From JAYRSJ01 sp041920215 (GTDB taxonomy: Bacteria > Pseudomonadota > Gammaproteobacteria > Burkholderiales > Burkholderiaceae_C), in the NCBI GenBank assembly GCA_041920215.1, contig JAYRSJ010000007.1:62001-126000 (forward strand): DNA of 64,000 nucleotides, written 5' to 3'. Shown in pieces: positions 52,883 to 62,377 of this stretch. The notes beneath the pieces were generated by a model. The model had not been told where the DNA came from. It made no database searches and was given only the letters and a program-made list of their open reading frames with translations. Made by a program: the position numbers and the translations under genes. Positions within the stretch are counted from its first letter, which is position 1. Each line of letters opens with the position of its first letter.

Positions 52883-54450
52883 TGATGACGACGATGAGCC
52901 CGTTTGCAGGCCTGGGCCTGGCGCTGACCCTGGCCACCGTATTGCTGGGTCCGGCCCGCGCCAGCGCCGAGCCACGTTTCGATCTGGCGGTCAACCAGGC
53001 ACCGGCCAACCAGGTCTTCGCCCAGCTGGCCGAGGGCACCGACTACAGCATGCTGCTGCCGCCCGAGCTGGCCGGCACGATCAGCATCACGCTGAAGAAC
53101 ACCACGCTGCTGGAGGCGCTGGACAGCCTGCGCGAGCTCTACGGCTATGAGTACCGGGTGGTCGGCAAGCGCATCTTCGTGCGGCCCAACGGGGTGCAGA
53201 CCCGGCTGTTCCGCATCAACTACCTGCCCGGGCGGCGCCAGGGCGCCAGTGATATCCGGGTGACCTCGGGCGCCATCACCCAGGCCGGCAGCAATGGCCA
53301 GAACGGCAATGGCAGCAGCAACAACAGCAACGCGCCGCAGCCCAACCCGGCGCAGAGCCAGCGCGCCGACGACAGCGCCCATGTGCGCACCACCTCGGAC
53401 GCCGACTTCTGGCGCGAGGTGCAGAGCTCGCTGAATGCGCTGGTGGGCCGCGAGGGCGGCCGCTCGGTGGTGCTAAATCCGGCGGCCGGCGTGGTCGTCG
53501 TGCGCGCCACGCCCAGCGAGCTGGGCGGGGTCGAGAGCTATCTGAAGGCGGTGCAGCTGAGCATCGAGCGCCAGGTGATGATCGAGGCCAAGATCATCGA
53601 GGTGGAGCTCAACGAGGGCGCCCAGACCGGCATCAACTGGAATGCCTTCGCCAGCAATCTGCTCGACGGCCGGCTCAAGGCCACGATAGGCGTGGGCGCG
53701 CCGGGCGTGACGCTCAATGCCAACGGCAGCCATAGCGACGGCGCCGGCAACAGCGTCACCGCCGGCGGCACGATGAGCACCAGTGCCGGCGGCCAGGGCT
53801 TCTACGGCCTGGCGCTGCAGGCGCAGAACTTCTCGGCCCTGCTGAACTTCCTGGAGACCCAGGGCAAGGCCCATGTGCTGTCCAGCCCGCGCATCGCGAC
53901 GCTGAACAACCAGAAGGCGGTGCTGAAGGTGGGCACCGACGAGCTCTTCGTCACCGGCGTGACCACCACCACCACGGTCAGCGGCACCACCCCGATCGCC
54001 AATCCCTCGCTGACGCTGCAGCCCTTCTTCAGCGGCATCGCGCTGGACGTGACGCCGCAGATCGACGCCGAGGGTCAGGTCATGCTGCATGTGCACCCCT
54101 CGATCAGCGTGGTGGTCGAGCGCAACAAGAACATCGACCTCGGCTCGCTGGGCAACTTCCGCCTGCCGCTGGCCACCTCCACCGTCAACGAAACCGATTC
54201 CATCGTGCGGGTGCGCGACAGCCAGATCGTCGCGATCGGCGGCCTGATGCTGCAGTCCAACCGCGACGAACGCTCCGGCCTGCCCGGCATCAGCGACGCG
54301 CCGGTGATCGGCGGGCTGTTCCGCCAGAAGAGCAGCGCCGAGCGCAAGCGCGAGCTGGTCATCCTGATCAAGCCCACCGTCATCAAGGCCGATGGCGACT
54401 GGCCGGAAGCGGCCGCGGCCGCTGCCGCCCAAACGAACCCGGTGCGCTGA
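52882..54450 (+). CDS. mshL: MSHA outer-membrane secretin MshL
   Basis: This 522-residue protein has a signal peptide (cut near ARASA, about residue 31), an STN-type domain (about 35-100) and an N-type domain. Between them is a flexible Asn/Ser/Gly-rich linker (about 137-155). The C-terminal secretin barrel (about 300-515) contains VLSSPRIATLNNQKAVLKVG and VRVRDSQIVAIGGLMLQ. It forms the outer-membrane pore for the MSHA pilus. The ATG at 52882 has AAGGAG at 8 bases. Confidence 0.94.
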   Translation: MMTTMSPFAGLGLALTLATVLLGPARASAEPRFDLAVNQAPANQVFAQLAEGTDYSMLLPPELAGTISITLKNTTLLEALDSLRELYGYEYRVVGKRIFVRPNGVQTRLFRINYLPGRRQGASDIRVTSGAITQAGSNGQNGNGSSNNSNAPQPNPAQSQRADDSAHVRTTSDADFWREVQSSLNALVGREGGRSVVLNPAAGVVVVRATPSELGGVESYLKAVQLSIERQVMIEAKIIEVELNEGAQTGINWNAFASNLLDGRLKATIGVGAPGVTLNANGSHSDGAGNSVTAGGTMSTSAGGQGFYGLALQAQNFSALLNFLETQGKAHVLSSPRIATLNNQKAVLKVGTDELFVTGVTTTTTVSGTTPIANPSLTLQPFFSGIALDVTPQIDAEGQVMLHVHPSISVVVERNKNIDLGSLGNFRLPLATSTVNETDSIVRVRDSQIVAIGGLMLQSNRDERSGLPGISDAPVIGGLFRQKSSAERKRELVILIKPTVIKADGDWPEAAAAAAAQTNPVR

Positions 54451-54451
54451 G

Positions 54452-56164
54452 ATGGCCAGGCCCGAACGTGTACGCCTCGGCGATCTGCTGGTGCAGCAGG
54501 CGCTGATCAGCGCCGAGCAGCTGGGCGAGGCGCTGGCCTCGCAGCGCCAGAGCGGCCGCAAGCTCGGCCGGGTGATCATCGACCAGGGCTGGGTGTCGGA
54601 GGAGCAGATCGCCCAGGCCCTGGGCAAGCAGCTGCGCATTCCCTTCGTCGACCTGGCGCGCCGCACCGTGCGCCCCGAGGTGGCGCGCCTGCTGCCCGAG
54701 GTGCAGGCGCGGCGCCTGCGCGCGCTGCCGCTGGAGCAAAGCGGCGGCGTCGTGATGGTGGGCATGGCCGACCCCAGCGACATCAATGCCTACGACGAGG
54801 TGGCGCGCCTGATCAAGGGCGACTTCGACCTGGTGGTGGTGGCCGAAACCCCGCTGCTGGCGGCGATGGATGCGGCCTACCAGGGCGCCGGCGAGATCGC
54901 CGGCCTGGCCAAGCAGCTGACCAGCGATCTGGCCAGCGTCGAGCTGGACCTGGGCGATCTGCTGGGCCTGAACGCCGGCACCGCCGAGGACGCGCCGGTG
55001 GTGCGCCTGCTGCTGTCGGTGTTCGAGGAGGCGCTGAGGGTGCGTGCCTCCGACATCCATATCGAGCCGCAGGAAAAGCATCTGCGCATCCGCTACCGCA
55101 TCGACGGCGTGCTGCATGTGCAGACCGAGGCCGACCCCAAGATCGCCGGCGCGGTGGCGCTGCGGCTGAAGCTGATGTCCGGCCTGGACATCTCGGAGAA
55201 GCGCCTGCCGCAGGACGGCCGCTTCGCGGTCAAGCTCAAGAGCGGCGCGGTCGATGTGCGCCTCTCCACCATGCCCACCCAGTATGGCGAGTCGGTGGTG
55301 ATGCGCCTGCTGAGCCAGAGCGGCGGCCTCCTGAGCCTGCCGGCCCTGGACCTGCCGCCCCATGTGGCGGCCGCGATCAAGCGGGCCATCGCCAAGCCCA
55401 GCGGCATGGTGCTGGTGACCGGCCCCACCGGCAGCGGCAAGACCACCACCCTCTATGCGGCGCTGCACGAGCTCAACAGCACCGGACGCAAGATCATCAC
55501 CGTCGAGGACCCGGTCGAGTACCGCCTGCCGGGTCTGAACCAGGTGCAGGTGATGGAGAAGATCGACCTGAGCTTCGGCCGCGTGCTGCGCGCCGCGCTG
55601 CGCCAGGACCCCGACATCATCCTGGTCGGCGAGATGCGCGATCTGGAGACCGCCGAGATCGGCCTGCGCGCCGCGATGACCGGCCATCTGGTGCTCTCGA
55701 CGCTGCACACCAATGACGCCGCCTCGACCCCGGTGCGCCTGATCGATATGGGCGTGGCCCGCTTCATGGTGGCCACCTCGCTGCAGCTGGTGCTGGCCCA
55801 GCGCCTGGTGCGCCTGGTCTGTCCCCATTGCGCCGAGCCGCAGCAGCCCGACGAGCATGAGCTGGCCTGGCTGCGCGAGTTCTCCGACCACCGGGCCACC
55901 GATTACAGCGGCCTGCGCCGCGGCCGCGGCTGCGGCAAATGCAGCAGCACCGGATACGCCGGCCGCACCGGCGTCTACGAGTACCTGGAGATGGACCGCG
56001 AGCTGGTGCAGGCGGTCAGCCATGAAGACCCCAATGTGCTGGCCGACGCCGCGCGCCGCCAGATGGCCGGCCGCACGCTGGCCCGCGAGGCCCTGAAGCT
56101 GGCACTGGCCGGCCGCACCTCGGTGGCCGAGGCCATGGGCGTCAGCGGCCAGGTGGATGACTGA
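54452..56164 (+). CDS. mshE: MSHA pilus extension ATPase MshE with c-di-GMP-binding N-domain
   Basis: This 570-residue GspE-family motor powers MSHA pilus assembly. The N-terminal MshEN domain has two 24-residue c-di-GMP motifs at residues 8-31 (RLGDLLVQQ...) and 37-60 (KLGRVIIDQG...), joined by the usual 5-residue spacer. In motif one the conserved Gly is Ala17, and in motif two the leading Arg is Lys37. The ATPase domain has Walker A GPTGSGKTTT (about 324), EDPVEY, GEMRD and LSTLHTND. A four-cysteine zinc site (CPHC ... CGKC) follows. The start is one base after the mshL stop. Confidence 0.95.
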   Translation: MARPERVRLGDLLVQQALISAEQLGEALASQRQSGRKLGRVIIDQGWVSEEQIAQALGKQLRIPFVDLARRTVRPEVARLLPEVQARRLRALPLEQSGGVVMVGMADPSDINAYDEVARLIKGDFDLVVVAETPLLAAMDAAYQGAGEIAGLAKQLTSDLASVELDLGDLLGLNAGTAEDAPVVRLLLSVFEEALRVRASDIHIEPQEKHLRIRYRIDGVLHVQTEADPKIAGAVALRLKLMSGLDISEKRLPQDGRFAVKLKSGAVDVRLSTMPTQYGESVVMRLLSQSGGLLSLPALDLPPHVAAAIKRAIAKPSGMVLVTGPTGSGKTTTLYAALHELNSTGRKIITVEDPVEYRLPGLNQVQVMEKIDLSFGRVLRAALRQDPDIILVGEMRDLETAEIGLRAAMTGHLVLSTLHTNDAASTPVRLIDMGVARFMVATSLQLVLAQRLVRLVCPHCAEPQQPDEHELAWLREFSDHRATDYSGLRRGRGCGKCSSTGYAGRTGVYEYLEMDRELVQAVSHEDPNVLADAARRQMAGRTLAREALKLALAGRTSVAEAMGVSGQVDD

Positions 56165-56181
56165 GCGGACCCCGCCCGACG

Positions 56182-57444
56182 ATGCCGCACTACGCCTACA
56201 CCGCCCGCAGCGGCGCTGAGCAGATCAGCGGCGTGCTGGAGGCCGCCAGCCCGAGCGCCGTGGCCGAGGTGCTGCGCGGCCGCGGCCATCTGCCGCTGAG
56301 CATCGCGCCGGCCCGCGGCGCCGCGGCAGCGGCCGACAAGGCGGCCGCCGGCAAGGCCGCCGAGGCGCTCGGCCTGGAGCGCCTGCTGCAGCGCTGGACG
56401 CTGCCGGAGGTGGGCACGGTGGACCTGATGCTGATGAGTCGCCAGCTGCACACGCTCTTGCGCGCCGGCGTGCCCATACTGCGGGCCCTGGCCGGCCTGC
56501 AGGAATCGGCCACCCATGAGCGCCTGCGCCAGACCCTGCTGGCGCTGCGCCAGAGCCTGGAGTCGGGCATCGATTTCTCCACCTCGCTGGCCCAGCATCC
56601 GCGGGTCTTCAGCGGTTTCTATGTGGCCCTGGTGCGGGTCGGCGAGATGACCGGGCGGCTGGACGAGGTGCTGCTGCGCCTCTACCACCATCTGGAGTTC
56701 GAGCTCTTCATGAGCCAGCAGGTCAAGAGCGCGCTGCGCTACCCCATGTTCGTCGGCATCGCGATGATCGCCGCCGTCGCGACGATCAATGTGCTGGTGA
56801 TCCCGGCCTTCGCCGGCGTGTTCAAGAGCCTGGGGGCCGAGCTGCCGCTGGCCACCCAGGCGCTGATCGCCATGTCCAGCTTCACCGTCAAGTACGGCTG
56901 GGCGCTGGGCCTGGGGGGTGTCGGCGGCGGGTGGCTGTGGCGGCGCTGGACCGCCACCGAGGCCGGCCAGCTCTGGTGGGACGAGCACAAGCTGCGTCTG
57001 CCGCTGGCCGGCAAGATCGTCAAGAAGGCCATGCTGGCGCGCATGGCGCGCTCGCTGTCGCTGTCGCTGAAATCCGGCGTGCCGGTGGAGCAGGCGCTGA
57101 CGGTGGTGGCGCAGACGGTGGACAACCGCTTCATGCAGACCAAGGTCGAGCGCATGCGCGAGAACGTCGAGCGCGGCGACTCGATCCTGCGCGCGGCGGC
57201 GGCCAGCGGCGTCTTCACCCCGGTGGTGCTGCAGATGGTGGCGGTCGGCGAGGAGACCGGCGCACTGGACGAGCTGCTGGAAGAGGTGGGCACGCTCTAC
57301 ACCAACGAGGTGCAGTACGAGCTCAAGACCCTGGGCCAGCAGATCGAACCCATCCTGATCCTCTTCCTGGGCGTGCTGGTGCTGGTGCTGGCGCTGGGCG
57401 TGTTCCTGCCGATCTGGGATCTGGGCCGTGTCTCGATCAAGTAA
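56182..57444 (+). CDS. mshG: MSHA inner-membrane platform protein MshG (GspF family)
   Basis: This 420-residue protein has two GspF domains (about 70-190 and 275-400) and three transmembrane helices, the last one near the C-terminus (ILILFLGVLVLVLALGVFLP). Signature segments are LLRAGVPILRALAGL, SGVPVEQALTVVAQTV and VGEETGALDELL. It is the rotor platform acting with MshE. A 206-bp gap separates it from the major pilin gene, which is probably transcribed separately as well. Confidence 0.94.
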   Translation: MPHYAYTARSGAEQISGVLEAASPSAVAEVLRGRGHLPLSIAPARGAAAAADKAAAGKAAEALGLERLLQRWTLPEVGTVDLMLMSRQLHTLLRAGVPILRALAGLQESATHERLRQTLLALRQSLESGIDFSTSLAQHPRVFSGFYVALVRVGEMTGRLDEVLLRLYHHLEFELFMSQQVKSALRYPMFVGIAMIAAVATINVLVIPAFAGVFKSLGAELPLATQALIAMSSFTVKYGWALGLGGVGGGWLWRRWTATEAGQLWWDEHKLRLPLAGKIVKKAMLARMARSLSLSLKSGVPVEQALTVVAQTVDNRFMQTKVERMRENVERGDSILRAAAASGVFTPVVLQMVAVGEETGALDELLEEVGTLYTNEVQYELKTLGQQIEPILILFLGVLVLVLALGVFLPIWDLGRVSIK

Positions 57445-57565
57445 GCAATGCCTGCCAAGCCCCCCTCACGCCCTCGCTGTGGCGCCGACGCCATCAGCGC
57501 TGCCGGCGCATTCGAGAACAAATGCCGCGACGGCCCGGCGCGCGAGCCCCCAGCCCTTATCGCAC

Positions 57566-57594
57566 TTGGATTTCGCGTCCGGTCTGTCCATCAT
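57566..57594 (+). promoter_or_regulatory. Weak candidate promoter for the major pilin gene
   Basis: TTGGAT (57566-57571) and CATCAT (57589-57594) are 17 bases apart, matching the sigma-70 hexamers at 3 and 4 of 6. The 206-bp gap before mshA is the longest inside the operon, and pilin genes usually have their own promoter. No sigma-54 GG-N10-GC element was seen. Confidence 0.25.
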
Positions 57595-57650
57595 CCCGTT
57601 CATACCTTCAACCCTCATCAACACCGCAACCCGGCCCAGGAGCTACGACC

Positions 57651-58085
57651 ATGAATCCGAACCACAGCCACCACAACAGTAACAACCGCCAGCGCAGCGC
57701 CCAGCAAGGCTTCACCCTGATCGAACTGATCGTCGTGATCGTGATCCTGGGCGTGCTGGCGGCCACAGCGCTGCCCAAGTTCTTCGACGTCAGCGATGAC
57801 GCCAAGGCCTCGGCCCTGAAGGGCGTGGTCGGCGCGGCCGCCAGCGCGCACTCGCTGAACTACGGCGGCTGCGCGGTCAAGAACCATGCGGCCGACAGCG
57901 CCAAATGCTTCAAGGTGGACAACTGCAACGACACCGCCAGCCTGATGCAAGGCGGCCTGCCCGATGGCTACACCATCGCCGATGCCGATCTGACGACCAC
58001 CAACGGCACCAACGCCACCTGCACGATCACACAGACGGCCAGCACCAACACCGCCACCTTCATCGGCATCTCGGCCGGCAACTGA
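57651..58085 (+). CDS. mshA: MSHA major-type prepilin MshA
   Basis: This 144-residue prepilin has an unusually His/Asn-rich 20-residue leader. It is cut after Gly20 in QQG-FTLIELIVVIVILG, which leaves a mature 124-residue pilin with Phe1 and Glu5. The hydrophobic helix runs to about residue 40, then comes a small globular domain with four cysteines (in GGCAV, AKCFK, DNCND and ATCTI), likely two disulfides. AGGAG lies upstream of the ATG at 57651. It should be the main subunit of the pilus. Confidence 0.9.
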   Translation: MNPNHSHHNSNNRQRSAQQGFTLIELIVVIVILGVLAATALPKFFDVSDDAKASALKGVVGAAASAHSLNYGGCAVKNHAADSAKCFKVDNCNDTASLMQGGLPDGYTIADADLTTTNGTNATCTITQTASTNTATFIGISAGN

Positions 58086-58100
58086 TCGATCCGCCCCGGC

Positions 58101-61100
58101 ATGGCGCTGCGCCTGTACTTGCTGCTGCTAGTGGCCCTGGGCCTGCTCATCGCAGGCCCGGCCGCGGCGGCCAGCTACAACTACCGCAGCGACGTCTTCG
58201 CCTGGGAAACCGCCGCCCATGCGGTGGTCTGGGACCGCAGCTGCACCGGCTATCCCGGCGATGACGACCAGGCCACGATCGCCTTCAGCGGCGGCTTCCA
58301 GTTCCGTTTCGCCGGCGTCAACTACAGCTCGGTGCGGGTGCTGGCCAACGGCATGCTGCAGTTCGGCGCCGACACCGGCTTCTTCCGCGACTACAGCAAC
58401 GGCCCGCTGCCGGTGGGCACGGCCAGCGCCCGCTCGGGCTGCGTGGCCACAGCGACCGCCCGGGTGCTGATGGCCTACTGGACCGATCTCAACCCCTCGC
58501 AAAACGGCAGCGGCAATGTCACCTGGGAGCAAAAAGGCACGGCACCGAACCGCCGCCTGGTCGTGTCCTGGAACGGCGTCTACCAGTACAACACCAGCAC
58601 GCCCTACGCGCTGCAGGTGATCCTCTACGAGAACGGCGAGTTCAAGTACCAGTACGGCAATGCCAACGCCACCGGCTCGGGCGCCACGATAGGCGTGCAG
58701 GTCGATGCCGGCGACTACACGCTGTACTCCTACAACAGCGGCTACAACGCCAACGGCTCGGCGATACGCTGGTACCAGCCCTCGGGCGATCCCAGCCGCC
58801 AGGCCGAGTACCGCTTCGACGAGTACAGCTACAGCGGCCGCATCGGCGAAGTGGCCGACAGCTCGGGCATGGACAACCACGGTGTGCGGGTGGGCAGCGC
58901 CAGCACGGTGGCCAATGGCCGCGTCTGCCGCGCGCTCTCCATCCCCGCCAACAGCAGCGCCAGCAGCAGCGGCGTCGACAGCCTGCTGAACATCTCGGCC
59001 GGCGTCGGCAGCCGCGGCGCCCTGTCCTTTTTCTTCCGCGGCAACTCGGCCTGGAACAGCGGCAGCCCCGGCCTGCTGATGGACGCCGGATCGCAGGCGG
59101 CCCAGCCCTTCTACCTGCAGCGCGACGCCAACGGCGCGCTGCGCTTTCGCCTCAGCGACAGCGCCGGCACCCTGCTGACCGCCAGCACCGCGGCGCAGAG
59201 CCACGCCGCTGGCAGCTGGGTGCATGTGGCGGCCACCTGGCGCCTGGCCAGCGGCAACAACCAGTCGCAGCTACGTCTGTATGTCAACGGCACGCTGCTG
59301 GCCAGCGCGGTGGGCACCACCAACGGCAATCTGGCTGGCTCGATAGGCGCGCTGATGGTGGGCGACAACCGCGGCAGCAGCACGCCCAGCGGCGGCACCC
59401 TGAACTCGGCCAACGGTGCGATCGACGAGCTGCGCATCTACAACTACGACATCGGTCCGGTCGAGATCGCGCTGGACCGCAACCCGGTCCATGACTGTCT
59501 GCCGCCGCTGGACCATCTGGAGCTGCGCCATGACAGCGGCAGCGGCCTGACCTGCGCGCCCAGCACCTTCACCGTGGTGGCCTGCCAGGACGCCAGCTGC
59601 AGCAGCGAGTACAGCGGCGGCGTCAGCGGCAGCCTGGCCAGCAGCGGCGGCACGGTCAGCTGGCCCGGCGGCCAGGGCTTCGCCATCGCGCCCGGCAGCA
59701 GCCGCAGCACGGTGAGCCTGCAGCTGACCAGTGTCGGCAGCACCACGCTCTCGGCCAGCGCCAGCAGCCCCAGCGCCAGCGGCGCCACCCAATGCCAGTT
59801 CGGCGGCAGCAGCAGCTGCGTCTACAGCGCCGCGGCTGCCGGCTTCGTGCTGGGCGTGCCGGATCACCGCGCCGAAACCGCGCAGACCCTCAGCATCGCG
59901 GCGGTGCGCAGCGACGATGCGAGCAAGAGCTGCGCGCCCGCCTTCGCCAATGTCAGCAAGGCGCTGACGCTGGCCTGCAGCCATCAGAACCCCGCGAGCG
60001 GCCGGCGCGCGGTGCGGCTGGCCGGCCAGGCGCTCAACAGCAGCGGCAATGCGATGGCAGCCTGCGACGGCGCGGGCCGCACGCTGAACCTCGGCTTCAA
60101 TGCTCAGGGCCAGGCCACGGTCGAGCTGCGCTATGCCGACGCGGGCCGGGTGCAGCTGACGGCCAGCTATAGCGGCAGCGGCGACGAGGCCGGCCTGCAG
60201 ATGCAGGGCACGAGCAGCTTCATCGCCGCGCCCAGCAGCTTCGGCATCAGCGCCACCGGGCCCTTCCGGGCCGGCCAGGGCTTTGCGGCCACCCTCAGCG
60301 CCCTCAACGCGGCGGGCGCGGTCACGCCCAGCTTCGGCCACGAAAGCCCGGCGCCCATAGTGGCGCTGGCCCACAGCCGGCTCAGCCCCAACCATGCCGC
60401 CGCCAGCGACGGCCAGTTCAGCGGCTTCGCCGGCAGCTTCGAGCAGGGCGTGGCCCAGCCCGGTGGCCTGAGCTGGAGCGAGGTCGGCAGCCTGCGCCTG
60501 GACGCCAGCCAGAGCAACTATCTGGGCAGCGGCATGGCCGTCAGCGGCAGCAGTGCCAGCGTCGGGCCCTTCACACCCCATCACTTCGATCTGCAGGCCA
60601 CGCCGGCCTGCGGCAGCTTCAGCTATGCCGGCCAGCCCTTCATGCTGCGCATCTGGGCGCGCAATGCCGGCAACAGCACCACGGTCAACTACGACCATGC
60701 CGGCGCGACGGCGCGTGCCGGCACACTCAGCGAAGCCACGGCCCTGGGCCTGGGCGCGCTGAGCGGCGCTGCGGTGCCGGCCACGGCCTTCAGTGCCGGC
60801 ATCGCGACGCTGAACAACAGCGTCAGCTATGTCTACGGCAACAAGCTCGGCGCACCGGCCGAGCTGCAGCTGCGCTACACCGATGGCGATGCCATCAGCT
60901 CGGCGATGGGCAGCCCGATCGAGGAGGCCAGCATGCCGCTGCGCAGCGGCCGGCTGCGCCTCAGCAATGCCTTCGGCCCGGCCGCCCGGCCGCTGGACCT
61001 GGCGGTGCAGGCCCAGTACTGGAGCGGCGCCGCCTGGCTGCTCAACGAGGCAGACAGCTGCAGCAGCGTGCCGGCGGCGGCGGTCGTCCGCTTCAATGCG

Positions 61101-61445
61101 CTGGATGCGCGTGGCCAGGCCAGCGCCGCGATGAATGCCAGTGTGGACAGCGCGATCAGCCTCAGCGCCGGACGCGCGCTGCTGCGGGTCAAGCCAGCCA
61201 ACCCGGCCGTGGCCGGCAGCCTGGACCTGGCGCTCAATCTGGGCGCCAGCGCCGTCGATCAGGCCTGCAGCGCGGTCAGCCCGCGGCCATCCAGCAGCGG
61301 TGCCGGCCTGCCCTGGCTGCGTGCGCAAAACGGCAGCGCCGGCGGCTGCGGCGCCGCCTGGGACCGCGACCCCAGCGCACGCGCCAGCTTTGGCCTGGCA
61401 GCGCCCGAAACCCGCAAGACCCACCATGCCCGTGAAGTCTTCTGA
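58101..61445 (+). CDS. mshQ: MSHA-associated giant protein MshQ (LamG and DUF6701 domains)
   Basis: This 1114-residue exported protein has a signal peptide (cut near residue 23, GPAAA). An N-terminal beta domain (about 25-230, FRFAGVNYSSVRVLANGMLQF) is followed by a LamG/concanavalin-like domain (about 235-455, WVHVAATWRL ... IDELRIYNYDI) and a long C-terminal DUF6701 region (about 470-1110, TPHHFDLQATPACG). It probably sits at the pilus tip or surface as an adhesin, although this is an inference. It follows mshA by 15 bp and overlaps mshC by 20 bases; in Vibrio mshQ lies at the end of the operon. Confidence 0.88.
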   Translation: MALRLYLLLLVALGLLIAGPAAAASYNYRSDVFAWETAAHAVVWDRSCTGYPGDDDQATIAFSGGFQFRFAGVNYSSVRVLANGMLQFGADTGFFRDYSNGPLPVGTASARSGCVATATARVLMAYWTDLNPSQNGSGNVTWEQKGTAPNRRLVVSWNGVYQYNTSTPYALQVILYENGEFKYQYGNANATGSGATIGVQVDAGDYTLYSYNSGYNANGSAIRWYQPSGDPSRQAEYRFDEYSYSGRIGEVADSSGMDNHGVRVGSASTVANGRVCRALSIPANSSASSSGVDSLLNISAGVGSRGALSFFFRGNSAWNSGSPGLLMDAGSQAAQPFYLQRDANGALRFRLSDSAGTLLTASTAAQSHAAGSWVHVAATWRLASGNNQSQLRLYVNGTLLASAVGTTNGNLAGSIGALMVGDNRGSSTPSGGTLNSANGAIDELRIYNYDIGPVEIALDRNPVHDCLPPLDHLELRHDSGSGLTCAPSTFTVVACQDASCSSEYSGGVSGSLASSGGTVSWPGGQGFAIAPGSSRSTVSLQLTSVGSTTLSASASSPSASGATQCQFGGSSSCVYSAAAAGFVLGVPDHRAETAQTLSIAAVRSDDASKSCAPAFANVSKALTLACSHQNPASGRRAVRLAGQALNSSGNAMAACDGAGRTLNLGFNAQGQATVELRYADAGRVQLTASYSGSGDEAGLQMQGTSSFIAAPSSFGISATGPFRAGQGFAATLSALNAAGAVTPSFGHESPAPIVALAHSRLSPNHAAASDGQFSGFAGSFEQGVAQPGGLSWSEVGSLRLDASQSNYLGSGMAVSGSSASVGPFTPHHFDLQATPACGSFSYAGQPFMLRIWARNAGNSTTVNYDHAGATARAGTLSEATALGLGALSGAAVPATAFSAGIATLNNSVSYVYGNKLGAPAELQLRYTDGDAISSAMGSPIEEASMPLRSGRLRLSNAFGPAARPLDLAVQAQYWSGAAWLLNEADSCSSVPAAAVVRFNALDARGQASAAMNASVDSAISLSAGRALLRVKPANPAVAGSLDLALNLGASAVDQACSAVSPRPSSSGAGLPWLRAQNGSAGGCGAAWDRDPSARASFGLAAPETRKTHHAREVF

Positions 61446-61908
61446 GCGCCGCCGCGCTGGCGGCCGCGGCTTCACGCTGCCCGAGCTGGTGCTGGTCATC
61501 CTCATCATCGGCGTGATGGCCGCGGTGGCGCTGCCGCGCCTGCAGCAGGCCGGCGGCTTCGACGGCGAGGGCTGGCGCCAGCAGCTGCTCGCCAGCCTGC
61601 GTCTGGCCCACAAGACGGCCGTGGCGGCCCGGCGCCTGGTCTGCGCCCAGGTGAGCAGCGGCAGCGTGACGCTGAGCATCGCCAGCAGCCATGGCGCCAG
61701 CGCCTGCGACAGCGCCCTGCCTGGCCCGGACGGCGGCGCCCAGGCCCAGAGCGCACGCGCACCGGCCACCAGCAGCCTCCAGCTCTTCTTCCTGCCCTCG
61801 GGCCGTGTCAGCGCCAACGGTGCCGGCAGCGCGGTGGGCAATTTCACGATCACGATCGCCGAGCAGGACAGCATCAGCATCATCGGGGAGACCGGCCATG
61901 TCGAGTAA
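61426..61908 (+). CDS. mshC: MSHA minor prepilin MshC (GspH-like)
   Basis: This 160-residue prepilin has a 15-residue basic leader and the cleavage motif GRG-FTLPELVLVILIIGVM with Glu5 of the mature protein. The C-terminal part (about 60-160) is a small GspH-like domain with two cysteines. It should take part in a tip or initiation complex of minor pilins with MshD, MshO and MshP. It overlaps mshQ by 20 bases and mshD by 11. Confidence 0.87.
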   Translation: MPVKSSERRRAGGRGFTLPELVLVILIIGVMAAVALPRLQQAGGFDGEGWRQQLLASLRLAHKTAVAARRLVCAQVSSGSVTLSIASSHGASACDSALPGPDGGAQAQSARAPATSSLQLFFLPSGRVSANGAGSAVGNFTITIAEQDSISIIGETGHVE

Positions 61909-62377
61909 GGCCGGCAGGAACTGGGCCGGGGTCGCCAGGCATGGCCGCGGCTTCACACTGCCCGAGCTGCTGCTGGTGATCGTCGTGCTGGGCGTGGGCC
62001 TGGCCGGCATTCTGCTGGCCTTCCAGACCGTGGGCCGCGGCTCGGCCGACGCGGTGCTGCAGCGCCAGATGCAGGCGCTGGCCGAGGAGCTGATCGAGGA
62101 GATACAGCTGCGCCCCTATGCGGTGGCCGCCAACGCTGCCCCGGCCGGCTGCGCCCGCGACAGCTTCAACGATGTGCGCGACTACCAGGGCTATGCCAGC
62201 AGCCAGGCCTGCACGATCGACGGCGCGCCGATACCTGCGCTGGCCGGCTATGCGGTGGCGGTGCAGGTCGAGGCCGGCACGCTGGCCGGCGTGCCGGGTC
62301 TGCGCATCGCGGTCAGCATCAGCCACGACGGCCAGACCTACACCCTGGTGGGCTGGCGCACGGACTACGCCTCATGA
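61898..62377 (+). CDS. mshD: MSHA minor prepilin MshD
   Basis: This 159-residue prepilin has leader MSSKAGRNWAGVARHGRG and mature start FTLPELLLVIVVLGVGLAG, with Glu5. The segment LAEELIEEIQLRPYA in the following helix is typical of MshD/PilV-type minor pilins, and two cysteines are seen (GCARD, QACTI). It overlaps both neighbours (11 bases with mshC, 4 with mshO), so its translation is coupled. Confidence 0.86.
   Translation: MSSKAGRNWAGVARHGRGFTLPELLLVIVVLGVGLAGILLAFQTVGRGSADAVLQRQMQALAEELIEEIQLRPYAVAANAAPAGCARDSFNDVRDYQGYASSQACTIDGAPIPALAGYAVAVQVEAGTLAGVPGLRIAVSISHDGQTYTLVGWRTDYAS

Noticed and set aside
59271..61883. An 870-codon open frame antisense to mshQ and mshC
   Set aside because: It is a shadow of the third-position GC bias; the plus strand has a signal peptide, a LamG domain and prepilin motifs.
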